NCBI GenBank assembly: GCA_018970165.1 | Contig: JAGWWZ010000023.1 | Coordinates: 1 to 39,590 of the forward strand | Reading direction: 5' to 3' | Length of the DNA stretch: 39,590 nt | DNA from: Planctomycetota bacterium | GTDB taxonomy: Bacteria > Planctomycetota > Planctomycetia > Pirellulales > Pirellulaceae | Part shown: positions 23,956 to 32,228 of the stretch, piece after piece | How positions within the stretch are numbered: the stretch's first letter is position 1 | How the letters are laid out: each line of letters begins with the position of its first letter | Program-made: the position numbers and the translations under genes | Notes under the pieces: model-generated | What the model saw: only the letters and a program-made list of their open reading frames with translations | Database searches by the model: none | Told to the model about the DNA's origin: nothing

Positions 23956-26148
23956 GTGAGGGGGAATCGCTGGATTGCTCTCGTTGCAGCGGCCCTGATC
24001 GCAACCTACACAGGTTGCATGCTCTTGGTTCCCGCTCTGCCGATCGCAAGTCCCGGCGGAGAAGTATCTCGCATCTCGCGAGCGGAATTTTGGATGATCC
24101 TGGTGGCATCGTTCGAGACGATCTGGAACCAGTGGACGTCGGGGCAACCTCCAACAATCAGTGATCGATTTCCGAAGATAGCATGCGCCATAGCGTGGCT
24201 GGCATTGAGCGCGGTGCTCGGTTGGCCGATCGTGCGAGGAGATAGGCTGACCAATAAGGTGAATCGACTCAGTGCCCTGGCATGGAGTATTGCGATAGGT
24301 TCATCGATCGCATCGTTGTGCGTGGCAGGTAATGGGATGACCTTCGGCCCGCAATCCCGTCTCGGTTTGATCGGTTGGTTGTCAGGCATAGGGCTCGCCC
24401 TGCATCTCTGTTTCAGACGGTTTGCGATTACTCATGAAGCAACCGACACGGAAACATACGACCCTTCCTTGAATGACTCTTGGGCACGACGACTGATGGG
24501 ATTAACTTCGTTGGGAATCGTTTGGTTGTTGGTATTGACCGTCCTGGGGGCATGTTTGCCAACCTATGATGCGGACGTCCGCGAGCATCGCATCATGGCG
24601 ACACGCATCATCTACCTCGAGAATCAACTAACGCGTATCGATCACCAACGGGAAGCGAATGTACCTCAGGGGACGATGATGCCGGGGTTGTTTTGGATGA
24701 ATATGTTTGTCGGTAGACCACCGGATCCGTTGAATGAAGAGGCTGTACAGGGAATGGTGGACTCGGCTTTGGTTTGCCAGATCGTGCAAGGAATCTATTG
24801 GTGTATCGCAATCTGGATATTGATCGGATCATTAGCTCGATCGTATGGAACCTTTGCAGCTGTTCTTTCGGGTTTCGCGATAGCTTCTCTCCCTGGTTTT
24901 TTTGAATTGGTCCGTCTCGGGGGCGGGGCAGGGGAGGGGGGGATGGTTTTGGTCGCTGCAGCGTCGCTACTGCTGTTGCAATATCGCGTTCATGAGATTC
25001 CATGCGGAAGCCTAGTATGCATCGCTGCTGGGGCGGCCGGGCTAGGTTGGGTCATGTTCTTGTTAGTGACCGTACCTGTCGCGATTCGATTGACTACCAT
25101 ACCCAGCCTTGGTCTACTTCGGCGCACCTGCTTGTTAATTTTTTCCGCAGCGGTCGCAATGTTTTGGGGTGGTGCGGTTGTTGGGCAATTTGTAGACGCT
25201 GGATTGTTCCGGGGTAGGGCAGTGGGGGAGGAGCAAGCGTTCCTATCCCAGTACTTGCCCTTCTTTTTCTCGCCGTGGAGCGGGGTAGGGGAGGGTGCTT
25301 GGGACGCTTTTATGCGCATGCTCTTTTTTTCAACGGTACATTCGTTGCACTTGATCCCAATCGCTTTCCTCGGTTTGGTATTCGGACGTCATCGAGCAGG
25401 TCGAGATGCAGGGATTTGGTTTGGTGTTTGGTGCTTGCTATGGTGGATGATGACTCCGCAGCAAGATCGCGATTGGGTGCTTGCCATGCCACTTCTGGCT
25501 TGGCCGATGGCGAGCGGCGCGGCTTGGTTGCGTGAGCGAGGGCAAAGAGTACCGCTGATTTCGATTTGCGGCATATCGTTGGCGTGGTCGATCGTCGTTC
25601 TCTGCGCATGGCCAACCTCTGACAATCGGTTGCTGGTTCCTTTGGAATCGCTCGCGACGATTATTTCAGAGGAGGACGCAGAGCAGGGCAGGGGAGTGCG
25701 AGTCGACATGGCACCGAGCGTGAATCGTATTTGGAACCGTCTCGATCGGGAGCGAAAAAACGACTTCTGGTTGTTGCTAGGTTCAGCAGATGCGTTTCGC
25801 TGGCTTCCGAATGTGGAACTCTACGGCACCTATGACACCAACCTATGGGGAGAACTGGTTGAAAAATGGGATACTCATCTGGATCCCGTTCGGGACTTTC
25901 GCAGTTTGATCTTGAAGAACAAAGTTGGATATCTCGTGTTGGATTGGCAAGGAGTAATGTCTCGAGACCAGTTGCTCGGAACCCGAAGCGAACCGAGATA
26001 CCGCAACGCCATACAGAAGTTGCAGCAAATGGGTGTGTTGAAACGCGTGGAGTGGGAGTTCGATTCGAGTCGTGCCGAATGCTACGAAGTCGTGGATTCG
26101 CCATCGTCGAATCCATTGCTTTCTCCGAATGGAGATCCTCGGCTATAA
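23956..26148 (+). CDS. Multi-pass membrane protein, probable GT-C/GT39-like glycosyltransferase
   Basis: The roughly 730-residue product has an N-terminal membrane segment after a short basic tip (RGNR), then about ten to twelve hydrophobic segments and a soluble C-terminal part from about residue 560. The segment PTYDADVREH (202-211), in the first large loop after a helix, fits the acidic-motif loop of dolichyl-phosphate-mannose-type (GT39/GT-C) transferases. It would transfer a sugar from a polyprenyl-phosphate carrier outside the membrane. The start is uncertain: GTG at 23956 gives a complete first helix, while ATG at 24019 would cut it; the frame is open to 23626 but overlaps apt. Four G-tract words lie in this gene (24919-24942, 25211-25233, 25282-25295, 25684-25697), the highest density in the window. 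Confidence 0.6.
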   Translation: MRGNRWIALVAAALIATYTGCMLLVPALPIASPGGEVSRISRAEFWMILVASFETIWNQWTSGQPPTISDRFPKIACAIAWLALSAVLGWPIVRGDRLTNKVNRLSALAWSIAIGSSIASLCVAGNGMTFGPQSRLGLIGWLSGIGLALHLCFRRFAITHEATDTETYDPSLNDSWARRLMGLTSLGIVWLLVLTVLGACLPTYDADVREHRIMATRIIYLENQLTRIDHQREANVPQGTMMPGLFWMNMFVGRPPDPLNEEAVQGMVDSALVCQIVQGIYWCIAIWILIGSLARSYGTFAAVLSGFAIASLPGFFELVRLGGGAGEGGMVLVAAASLLLLQYRVHEIPCGSLVCIAAGAAGLGWVMFLLVTVPVAIRLTTIPSLGLLRRTCLLIFSAAVAMFWGGAVVGQFVDAGLFRGRAVGEEQAFLSQYLPFFFSPWSGVGEGAWDAFMRMLFFSTVHSLHLIPIAFLGLVFGRHRAGRDAGIWFGVWCLLWWMMTPQQDRDWVLAMPLLAWPMASGAAWLRERGQRVPLISICGISLAWSIVVLCAWPTSDNRLLVPLESLATIISEEDAEQGRGVRVDMAPSVNRIWNRLDRERKNDFWLLLGSADAFRWLPNVELYGTYDTNLWGELVEKWDTHLDPVRDFRSLILKNKVGYLVLDWQGVMSRDQLLGTRSEPRYRNAIQKLQQMGVLKRVEWEFDSSRAECYEVVDSPSSNPLLSPNGDPRL
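24919..24942 (+). repeat. G-tract word, longest member of a dispersed set
   Basis: This stretch is a run of GGGGGCGGGGCAGGGGAGG followed by further Gs, within the GT-C-like gene, where it encodes Gly-Gly-Gly-Ala-Gly-Glu-Gly-Gly. Related words based on GGGGCAGGGGAGGG or GGGTAGGGGAG occur at many other places in the window, in coding and intergenic DNA. Four or more G-runs separated by 1-2 bases could form a G-quadruplex. Confidence 0.85.
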
Positions 26149-26172
26149 TCGAAATGATCGCTTTATTCGAGT

Positions 26173-27201
26173 TTGTCTAAGGAATCATGGATCGTGCGAG
26201 GAATTTGCCTTCGACTTTTGATTATCGGTTTCGTTTTCACGAACATCTTTGCCGCGCTGTCCTCGGTTTCTTTCGGGCAAGTCACCGAGGCAGAGATCAG
26301 TTCGCTCCAGAAAGATGCTGAGTCGGCTCGCGCTACCGCTGGTACCGACACGTCTCGCTCTAGTGGACGACAAGGGTCGGGATTGGCCGTGAAGCAGTCG
26401 GATATCGACTTTCTCAGTTTGTTGGTGAAGGGTGGGGTCTTCATGATCCCGATCGGTATGGTCAGCTTGCTGGTGGTCACCTTTGTGATCGATCGCTGGA
26501 TTGGTTTGCGGTCAGGGAAACTGATGCCGAGCGAGTTTCGTCGCAACATGATGAAGATGATTCGCTCCGGCGATGTTGCTGATCCGCGCGATATGTATCG
26601 TCTTTGCGATCAGAATCCGTCGGCGTTGGCGAGCGTTGCGTCTGAAGCCATTGTGCGTGCCGGAAGGCCGCAAGCAGAGGTCACGGCAGCCGCATCGGAT
26701 GCCCTGCAACGGGAAGTCGATCGGGCTTATAGCCATGTTCGTTGGTTGAACCTCGCGGCAGGTATTGCGCCGCTCCTGGGGTTGCTCGGGACCGTATGGG
26801 GGCTGATCCGTGCCTTTCACGATACGACCCAATTGACGGCTGGCCAGAATCGAGCTGACTTCCTTGCGGTGGGTATTTACGAAGCCCTCGTCACGACGCT
26901 GGCCGGCTTGATCGTCGCCATCCCGGCCGCTATCGCTTCGCATTACTTCGAGGGCCGAATCACGAAGGTTTTTGGACGAATCGAGGAAACGGTCAGCGAA
27001 CTAGTGCGATCGCTGGAGCGATTTGAGGGAAAGACACGATTCGATGTCATCGGCCGGGAGTTAGCTCCTCGAGATATTCACCGTACCGCTGTGCCTCCTA
27101 TGCCCCCGCCAGTCGCCTTGAGTGCACCCAGCGCAACGGATTCGACGCGGGGTGCCGACCCATCGCGAAGCAAAAGCTCTCGCCGATCGTCGTCTTCTTG
27201 A
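26173..27201 (+). CDS. MotA/TolQ/ExbB-type proton channel protein with signal peptide
   Basis: The 342-residue protein starts at a TTG (a GTG at 26194 is an alternative) and carries a hydrophobic signal-like segment at about residues 12-32, a polar stretch, then the ExbB core. Three membrane segments appear: about 80-103, about 190-215 (APLLGLLGTVWGLIRAF) and about 230-258 (GIYEALVTTLAGLIVAIPAAIASHYF). The LLGLLGTVWGLI and ALVTTLAGLIVAIP blocks are family signatures. Such proteins use the proton motive force to energise outer-membrane transport or envelope processes, together with an ExbD/TolR partner. No ExbD gene follows; instead a secreted coiled-coil protein does. The C-terminal tail is Ser/Pro-rich. 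Confidence 0.85.
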   Translation: MSKESWIVRGICLRLLIIGFVFTNIFAALSSVSFGQVTEAEISSLQKDAESARATAGTDTSRSSGRQGSGLAVKQSDIDFLSLLVKGGVFMIPIGMVSLLVVTFVIDRWIGLRSGKLMPSEFRRNMMKMIRSGDVADPRDMYRLCDQNPSALASVASEAIVRAGRPQAEVTAAASDALQREVDRAYSHVRWLNLAAGIAPLLGLLGTVWGLIRAFHDTTQLTAGQNRADFLAVGIYEALVTTLAGLIVAIPAAIASHYFEGRITKVFGRIEETVSELVRSLERFEGKTRFDVIGRELAPRDIHRTAVPPMPPPVALSAPSATDSTRGADPSRSKSSRRSSSS

Positions 27202-27315
27202 AGGGGAGTGCTCCACGGATCGGATGTTCTCATCGAATCACGCAAGGACTATACTAAACGGGTCTGTTTCCATATGGAAAGTTTCGATTTCGGTGACTCG
27301 AATTCAGGTGTGAAA

Positions 27316-28008
27316 ATGAAAAAGAACCGCAAGTGTTTGCTCGCCTTTGCAATCGGTTTTATGGCTTCCTCTGTCCCGGCGTTTGCGGATGAGCGAGCCG
27401 AGATCAAGCAGAGGATTGAAGCGTTGCGAGTCGAAGCCAAGGAGTTGGCTAGCCATGGCAAAGAGGAAGAGGCCAGTAACCGAATGAAGCAGGTTCGGGA
27501 ATTGATGGGCAAGCTCAAGGGGATGGACGAACCGCGCAGAGCGGAAAGAGCGGAACGAGAGGAAATGCTCCAACATCTGGCGCGACGATTGGATCATATG
27601 CGAGCCGCTATACAGCATTTGAAGGAAGGAGACTTGCCCGATATGGCCCATGAACTCGCTCGACGAGCCGAGGAATTGGAAAGCCACCTTCGCAAAGAAA
27701 AGGAGGCGTTTGGAAAGGAGTTGAATAAGCATTCAGAAGCGAAAGAGCGAAGCGAAAAGATGCCGCTCATTACAGCTCAGCAAGACAAGCCTCAGCTTGT
27801 GAAACCCAGGCAAAGCGAGGAACAAGAGGCTTGGGGCGCGCGGGTCAAGGAAGAGTTGACCCGTCACGCAGAAACGATTGGCGACGTTCGCTCTGAACAA
27901 GAGAAGATGCGGCGCGAATTGAAGGAACTGCGATCGCTCATCGAGCGAATGACGTCAGAGGCGAAAAAGAGAGAACAACCAAGAAAAGACCCCACTGGCC
28001 GCGATTAA
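27316..28008 (+). CDS. Secreted coiled-coil protein, unknown function
   Basis: The 230-residue product has a clear signal peptide (MKKNRKCLLAFAIGFMASSVPAFADE, cleavage after AFA). The rest is highly charged with heptad-like patterns rich in Glu, Lys, Arg and Ala from about 30 to 150 and again from about 190 to 220, so it should be mostly coiled coil. No family was recognised. ATG at 27316 is chosen because AGGTG precedes it by about 6 nt and it starts the signal peptide; the frame is open to 27208 without support. It follows the ExbB-like gene by 114 bp and may form a unit with it, as a periplasmic partner, which is inference only. Confidence 0.75.
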   Translation: MKKNRKCLLAFAIGFMASSVPAFADERAEIKQRIEALRVEAKELASHGKEEEASNRMKQVRELMGKLKGMDEPRRAERAEREEMLQHLARRLDHMRAAIQHLKEGDLPDMAHELARRAEELESHLRKEKEAFGKELNKHSEAKERSEKMPLITAQQDKPQLVKPRQSEEQEAWGARVKEELTRHAETIGDVRSEQEKMRRELKELRSLIERMTSEAKKREQPRKDPTGRD

Positions 28009-28083
28009 TTCCCCACGCTGAGGTTGTCCCTGCTTCCTGTCCCATCGGCCCCTCTCGCCCTTTCCGTGCCGTCAGTCCTTTTT

Positions 28084-28605
28084 TCAGCCGACCTTCAACG
28101 CCAAGGCGGCGAGGGCTGCATCGTAGTTGGGTTCCGACGCGACTTCAGGAACGATTTCCTCGTAGACGACATTACCCGCTGCATCGAGAACGATCACAGC
28201 ACGAGCCAAGAGTTTGAGTTCCTCGATCATCAAGCCAGTCTTCATGCCAAAGTCGCCGGCCTGGTAGTCGCTGCCGACTCGCATCGACTTGATTTCTTCG
28301 GCTCCGCAAAAACGGTTCATGGCAAACGGGAGATCGCGGCTGATCGTGACCGCATGAATCTTGTCTCCCATCGCGGCCAATGCTGAATTGAATTTCTTGG
28401 TCTGGATCTGGCAAATGCCCGTGTCGAGGGAGGGGACGACCGAGATGATCGTGGGTTTTCCCGTCAGATCTCCTTTGGATATGGTCTTTAGCCCACCCTC
28501 AAAATAGTGAACCGTGAAGTCGGGCATCGGGGATCCGATGGATAGGGCGTTGCCGGAGAGGGTCATCGGAGCGCCCTTGAAAGTAACCAAGCCAGTTCGA
28601 GCCAT
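28084..28605 (-). CDS. tpx: Thiol peroxidase (Tpx, atypical 2-Cys peroxiredoxin)
   Basis: The 173-residue protein begins TGLVTFKGAPMTLSGNALSIGSPMPDFTV, the Tpx N-terminus. SVVPSLDTGICQIQT holds the peroxidatic Cys (C65), and NRFCGAEEIKSMRVGSDY holds the resolving Cys (C100), with the usual Tpx spacing. It reduces hydroperoxides using thioredoxin. ATG at 28605 starts the family-typical N-terminus; an ATG at 28677 is in frame but adds unrelated residues. The gene is transcribed alone, convergent with the coiled-coil gene and divergent from the kinase gene across a 226-bp gap carrying a G-tract word (28625-28651). Confidence 0.95.
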   Translation of the reverse strand: MARTGLVTFKGAPMTLSGNALSIGSPMPDFTVHYFEGGLKTISKGDLTGKPTIISVVPSLDTGICQIQTKKFNSALAAMGDKIHAVTISRDLPFAMNRFCGAEEIKSMRVGSDYQAGDFGMKTGLMIEELKLLARAVIVLDAAGNVVYEEIVPEVASEPNYDAALAALALKVG

Positions 28606-28831
28606 TTCATTTTCCTTATGAATTGCAGGGTAGGGGAGCGTAGAGCAGGGGATGTGGTTGAGGAGATCACGCCCCATCGAAACCTTTGGATGAATGTACG
28701 GGAGTCTGACGATCCGTCAATCCTTTCGGATTGTGCAGGGATGGCGTATAGTAGGGGCTGTTATGCTCCCTGTTTTTTCCGGTGCTTTTCGCTGGGCGGG
28801 GAAACTGCCTAGACACGTCCTTGGACGACTC

Positions 28832-29737
28832 ATGGTTAAAGTCAAAGATTTTCTAGGTCCCTACCGACTGGCTCGCCTTATTCGTCTTGGAAGTACCTGC
28901 CAAGTTTGGGAGGCGATCCATGACAAAGATGCCAAACGAGTGGCCCTCAAGGTTCTGCGGCCAGAACAGCGTGGGAATAAAGAAGAAATCGCTTTCCTAA
29001 AGCATGAGTACGAGGTTGCCAAGGAACTGAACCATCGTAACGTCATCAAGCTCATCGACTATGTCACCAACGCGGAAACTCCATTCATAGTCTTGGAGTT
29101 GTTCAGTGAATTGAACTTGAAGATGGCTCTGAGGCGTGGGCCTGAGCCAATCGCTTACCAACTCGCCAGCATCGTCGAACAGGCCTGTGAAGGACTCTAT
29201 TACCTTCACTCCAAAGGCTACGTTCACTGCGACATCAAGCCCGACAATCTGCTTCTCAGCCGCAATTGGGAAGTGAAATTGATCGACTTTACGATCGCTA
29301 AGAAAATCAAAACAGGGTTGGGCAAACTCTTCGGTGGCAAAACAAAAGTCGAAGGGACCCGCTCCTACATGTCTCCCGAGCAGATCCGCGGCCAGTCGCT
29401 AGACCCACGGAGCGATATCTACTCCATGGGTTGCATGCTCTATGAATTGATCGTTGGTCGTGCTCCGTACACGGGAAATACTCCCAATGAGCTTTTGAGC
29501 AAGCATCTATCGGCTGCCATTCCATCTGCGTTGGTCAACAACGACAACGTCTCCCCGGAGTTCAATAATATCCTCCGGAAAATGTTAGCAAAGAAGCCCG
29601 AGGATCGTCCGCAGACCATGTGGGACGTGCTGAAGATGATCCGCTCAACTCCGATTTTCAAAAAGCCACCCCGAATCCCCGAATCGTCTGTCTTCGATGA
29701 CTTTCAGGGTGGAGGTCGTATCGAAGCTCCTACGTAA
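28832..29737 (+). CDS. Atypical Ser/Thr protein kinase (HCD and DFT motifs)
   Basis: The 301-residue product is a single Hanks-type kinase domain without a membrane segment. The ATP Lys (K40 in VALKVL) and helix-C Glu (E59) are present, and the Asp and Asn of the catalytic loop are kept in YVHCDIKPDN (130-139). However, the HRD motif is HCD, the DFG motif is DFT (152-154), and the glycine loop is only LGSTCQVW (19-26). GTRSYMSPEQ and SDIYSMGCMLYEL are normal. It may be a slow, differently regulated or non-RD kinase rather than dead. ATG at 28832 precedes the domain by only a few residues; the frame stays open to 28694. accA starts 54 bp downstream on the same strand, so the two are probably co-transcribed. 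Confidence 0.85.
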   Translation: MVKVKDFLGPYRLARLIRLGSTCQVWEAIHDKDAKRVALKVLRPEQRGNKEEIAFLKHEYEVAKELNHRNVIKLIDYVTNAETPFIVLELFSELNLKMALRRGPEPIAYQLASIVEQACEGLYYLHSKGYVHCDIKPDNLLLSRNWEVKLIDFTIAKKIKTGLGKLFGGKTKVEGTRSYMSPEQIRGQSLDPRSDIYSMGCMLYELIVGRAPYTGNTPNELLSKHLSAAIPSALVNNDNVSPEFNNILRKMLAKKPEDRPQTMWDVLKMIRSTPIFKKPPRIPESSVFDDFQGGGRIEAPT

Positions 29738-29791
29738 TGTGCGGAGTAGTTTTCTGCACACTGTGGATTCGATTCCGCGCACAAAAGGACT

Positions 29792-30820
29792 ATGGGAGTT
29801 TCATCAGCACATATGGCTAACTCGTCTCTTGGCTTTGAATTCGAACAACCGATCTTGGATATCGAGGCCGAACTTCAGGTTCTGGAAGGTAAAGCCTCGC
29901 TAACGGAAGAAGAACAAGAACGCGTGCGGCAATTGCGTCGGCGTTGGAATGAATCAACACGCGAAATCTACGGGCGTTTGACTCCGTGGCAGATCGTTCA
30001 AGTCGCAAGGCACAAAGATCGTCCCTATACCCGCGACTATCTCAATTTCGCTTTCGACGAATTTATCGAACTCCATGGGGATAAGTTCTACGGCGATGAT
30101 CGAGCCATGCTGACCGGGTTCGCCAAGCTCGGACGGTCGAAAGTGTTGGTCGTCGGTCATCAGAAGGGACGAACGTACAAAGAGCGAGCAGCTTGCCATT
30201 TCGGATGCGCACATCCAGAGGGGTATCGCAAAGCGATGGCTAAGATGAAGCTCGCTGAGAAGTACCGTTTGCCAATCATCTGCTTCATCGATACTCCCGG
30301 CGCTTATCCCGGAGTTGGAGCCGAGGAACGGGGACAAGCGCAGGTGATCGCCGAAAGTATGTTCCTGATGAGTCAGTTGAAAACACCGATCATTTGTGTG
30401 GTGATCGGCGAGGGTGGATCGGGCGGTGCGCTCGGCATTGGTGTGGGAGACCGCATCGCAATGCTCCAGTACTCGTATTACTCAGTAATCAGTCCCGAGG
30501 GTTGTGCCGGCATTTTATGGAAGAGCCATGAGCATGCCCCCAAGGCGGCCGAAGTGCTACGCTTCACGTCATTGCATCTGCCGCAACTGGGCGTAGTCGA
30601 TGATGTGATCGAGGAACCGCTGGGGGGAGCCCATCGCGATCATCATCAAATGGCCTCGCGCGTCAAAAAGTATCTGAGCAAAACGCTTGAGCATTTGACG
30701 AAGATCCCTGTCGATGAACTCATCGCGTTGCGGTACGAGAAATTCCGACGCATGGGTTCGTATTTGGAACAGCTCGAAGATGGTTCGCTCGAAGAACGAG
30801 GCAGCATCGTCGGTAGTTGA
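29792..30820 (+). CDS. accA: Acetyl-CoA carboxylase carboxyltransferase subunit alpha
   Basis: The 342-residue protein is the alpha subunit of the carboxyltransferase that makes malonyl-CoA for fatty acid synthesis. FEQPILDIEAELQVLE, FDEFIELHGDKFYGDDRAMLTGFAKL, GCAHPEGYRKAMAKMKLAEKYRLPIICFIDTPGAYPG and GEGGSGGALGIGVGD are conserved AccA blocks, with the usual oxyanion/CoA-binding glycine strings. ATG at 29792 has AGGA very close; ATG at 29813 is an alternative. accB, accC and accD are not in the window. The upstream kinase gene lies close and on the same strand, so it could be linked to carboxylase control. Confidence 0.93.
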   Translation: MGVSSAHMANSSLGFEFEQPILDIEAELQVLEGKASLTEEEQERVRQLRRRWNESTREIYGRLTPWQIVQVARHKDRPYTRDYLNFAFDEFIELHGDKFYGDDRAMLTGFAKLGRSKVLVVGHQKGRTYKERAACHFGCAHPEGYRKAMAKMKLAEKYRLPIICFIDTPGAYPGVGAEERGQAQVIAESMFLMSQLKTPIICVVIGEGGSGGALGIGVGDRIAMLQYSYYSVISPEGCAGILWKSHEHAPKAAEVLRFTSLHLPQLGVVDDVIEEPLGGAHRDHHQMASRVKKYLSKTLEHLTKIPVDELIALRYEKFRRMGSYLEQLEDGSLEERGSIVGS

Positions 30821-30882
30821 ATTCGCAACCCGATGGGGTGAAGGAGGGCGGAGTAGGGGGGCTCGGAGCAGGGGGCCCTGCC

Positions 30883-31842
30883 CTAGCGCTTTGAATGCAA
30901 GTATTGGATGGGGTAGCCCAATCCCCGAAAGCTTGCGATCCCGCCGAGAATGATGGCCGTTTGAAGGCTTGCCTGCCAAAGAAATTGCATGGCTTGCCCG
31001 AGGGTCATTAGCGGTGTCCGGCTGGATACCACAACCACAATATAGTACAGGTCATCCAAATTTTTCACTTCCTTCCGCACGAGAAGCAAGTCGGTGAATT
31101 GGTCCACGATGGTATCGGTCGTCCAGCGAATGATGGCAGCGATGGCAATCCAAAGAATCAGGCCAGCGATGCGCCAAGATCGCCAGCGCAGCAGCCAGAA
31201 CAGAACGCTCCATTGGATGCCCAGCAGGCTTCCACCCAGGATTCCATGCAAGTACAGCGCCGTATCCCTTCCCGGGAGATTCATAAGTCGACGAGCGGTC
31301 TCTGCGCCGACCGCGCAGGCGGCAGCGATCGCGAGGATCTTTGCCAAGCTGATTTGGCTCGATCGGAGTCCTGTGGGTTCGTCGCAGACAGGCTCCGATG
31401 CGATCCCCATGCCAGTGGTCCATTGCACGAAGCGCAGCGAAAGAATCCCAAAGAAGAGATAAAGGGTCCAATGCAGCATGTTCTGCTTGAAGGCGCGGAT
31501 GGCGTTCTCCTTGGAGAGTCCCGGTAGCATCACGTTATTCCAAAGCAGGAAGGTGAGCAGGAAAAGGGCAAACGCAAGAAAGGCGAGCCGGAACCGCATG
31601 GGTTTTCCCCACCCCAAGGCCACGGTCGCAAAGCTAGCCGGCGCGAAAAGCAACATGGCGGCTGTGGTAGCAAGGATTCCGGAAGCGAAGTGGAAGGAGA
31701 GCCAACGCAGGGCAATGGCTAGGATGGCGCCTGCCACAAGGATCGCCAACGTTGCTTTCGCCGCGTGACGCTCCGCTAAATGCGTCCCAGTTTCCTGGTG
31801 ATCCGTTTGGCGAAGAGGATCGGTTTGCGTGGAGTTTTCCAT
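30883..31842 (-). CDS. Multi-pass membrane protein, unknown function
   Basis: The 319-residue product has a polar N-terminus (MENSTQTDPLRQTDHQETGT) and about eight hydrophobic segments, including AKATLAILVAGAILAIALRWL, LAFLAFALFLLTFLLW, LHWTLYLFFGILSL and IAGLILWIAIAAII. The loop with FTDLLLVRKEVKNLDD lies between late helices. No family signature was recognised. ATG at 31842 is chosen because an open frame to 31968 adds only charged, proline-rich residues with no support. It converges with accA and diverges from the giant kinase gene. The 62-bp gap to accA is almost wholly G-rich and includes a small GCAGG/CCTGC hairpin. Confidence 0.6.
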   Translation of the reverse strand: MENSTQTDPLRQTDHQETGTHLAERHAAKATLAILVAGAILAIALRWLSFHFASGILATTAAMLLFAPASFATVALGWGKPMRFRLAFLAFALFLLTFLLWNNVMLPGLSKENAIRAFKQNMLHWTLYLFFGILSLRFVQWTTGMGIASEPVCDEPTGLRSSQISLAKILAIAAACAVGAETARRLMNLPGRDTALYLHGILGGSLLGIQWSVLFWLLRWRSWRIAGLILWIAIAAIIRWTTDTIVDQFTDLLLVRKEVKNLDDLYYIVVVVSSRTPLMTLGQAMQFLWQASLQTAIILGGIASFRGLGYPIQYLHSKR

Positions 31843-32228
31843 CGAATGAGTATATCGCAAGGGTTGGCAGGTTTCGCGAGCCGGGGCAGCGTGCTTTCCA
31901 CGGCCCGGACGGCGGCCCAACGCGATGGAAAACCTGCAAATCCCAGGGATTTCTCGTTCCTCAACCAAACATAATAAACATTATCGGACGTTCGTTGTGG
32001 GATTTGCGAGGGACGCTAGCCGGAGGTTTTCCTCGTTGGAGACGCTCCTCAGCCAAGTCCGGACCGCTCGGACCGATCCGACCGATCCGACCGATCCGAC
32101 CGATCCGACCGATCACAACCGCCGTAAATTGTCCCTCGGCAACTCTCATGGTAACATCTCGCTTCCTAGCGATGGTGATGCCCAGGCAAGCTTTGATGGC
32201 GCGCCCTTTACTCGCGGAGCCGCACTCT
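31843..32228. other. Divergent intergenic region with 9-bp tandem repeats
   Basis: This 386-bp gap separates the divergent membrane-protein and giant-kinase genes and should hold both promoters. A frame reads through on the plus strand from 31752, but it lacks conserved residues and consists partly of the 9-bp repeat, so it is treated as non-coding. In-frame ATGs at 32148 and nearby cannot be fully excluded as starts of the kinase gene. No convincing -10/-35 pair was found by eye. Confidence 0.5.
32071..32114. repeat. 9-bp tandem repeat (GACCGATCC)
   Basis: Four exact copies of GACCGATCC at 32071-32106 are followed by eight matching bases of a fifth (32107-32114). A related GGACCGCTC flanks the left side. 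Because the unit is 9 bp, copy-number change would not shift a reading frame; in the forward frame it would read Arg-Pro-Ile. It lies about 115-158 bp before the chosen start of the giant kinase gene. Confidence 0.95.

Noticed and set aside
31752-32228. Extension of the giant kinase gene by 159 residues upstream
   Set aside because: The extra part has no conserved residues, contains the 9-bp repeat read as Arg-Pro-Ile and overlaps the start of the divergent gene; ATG 32229 has a GGAG site.
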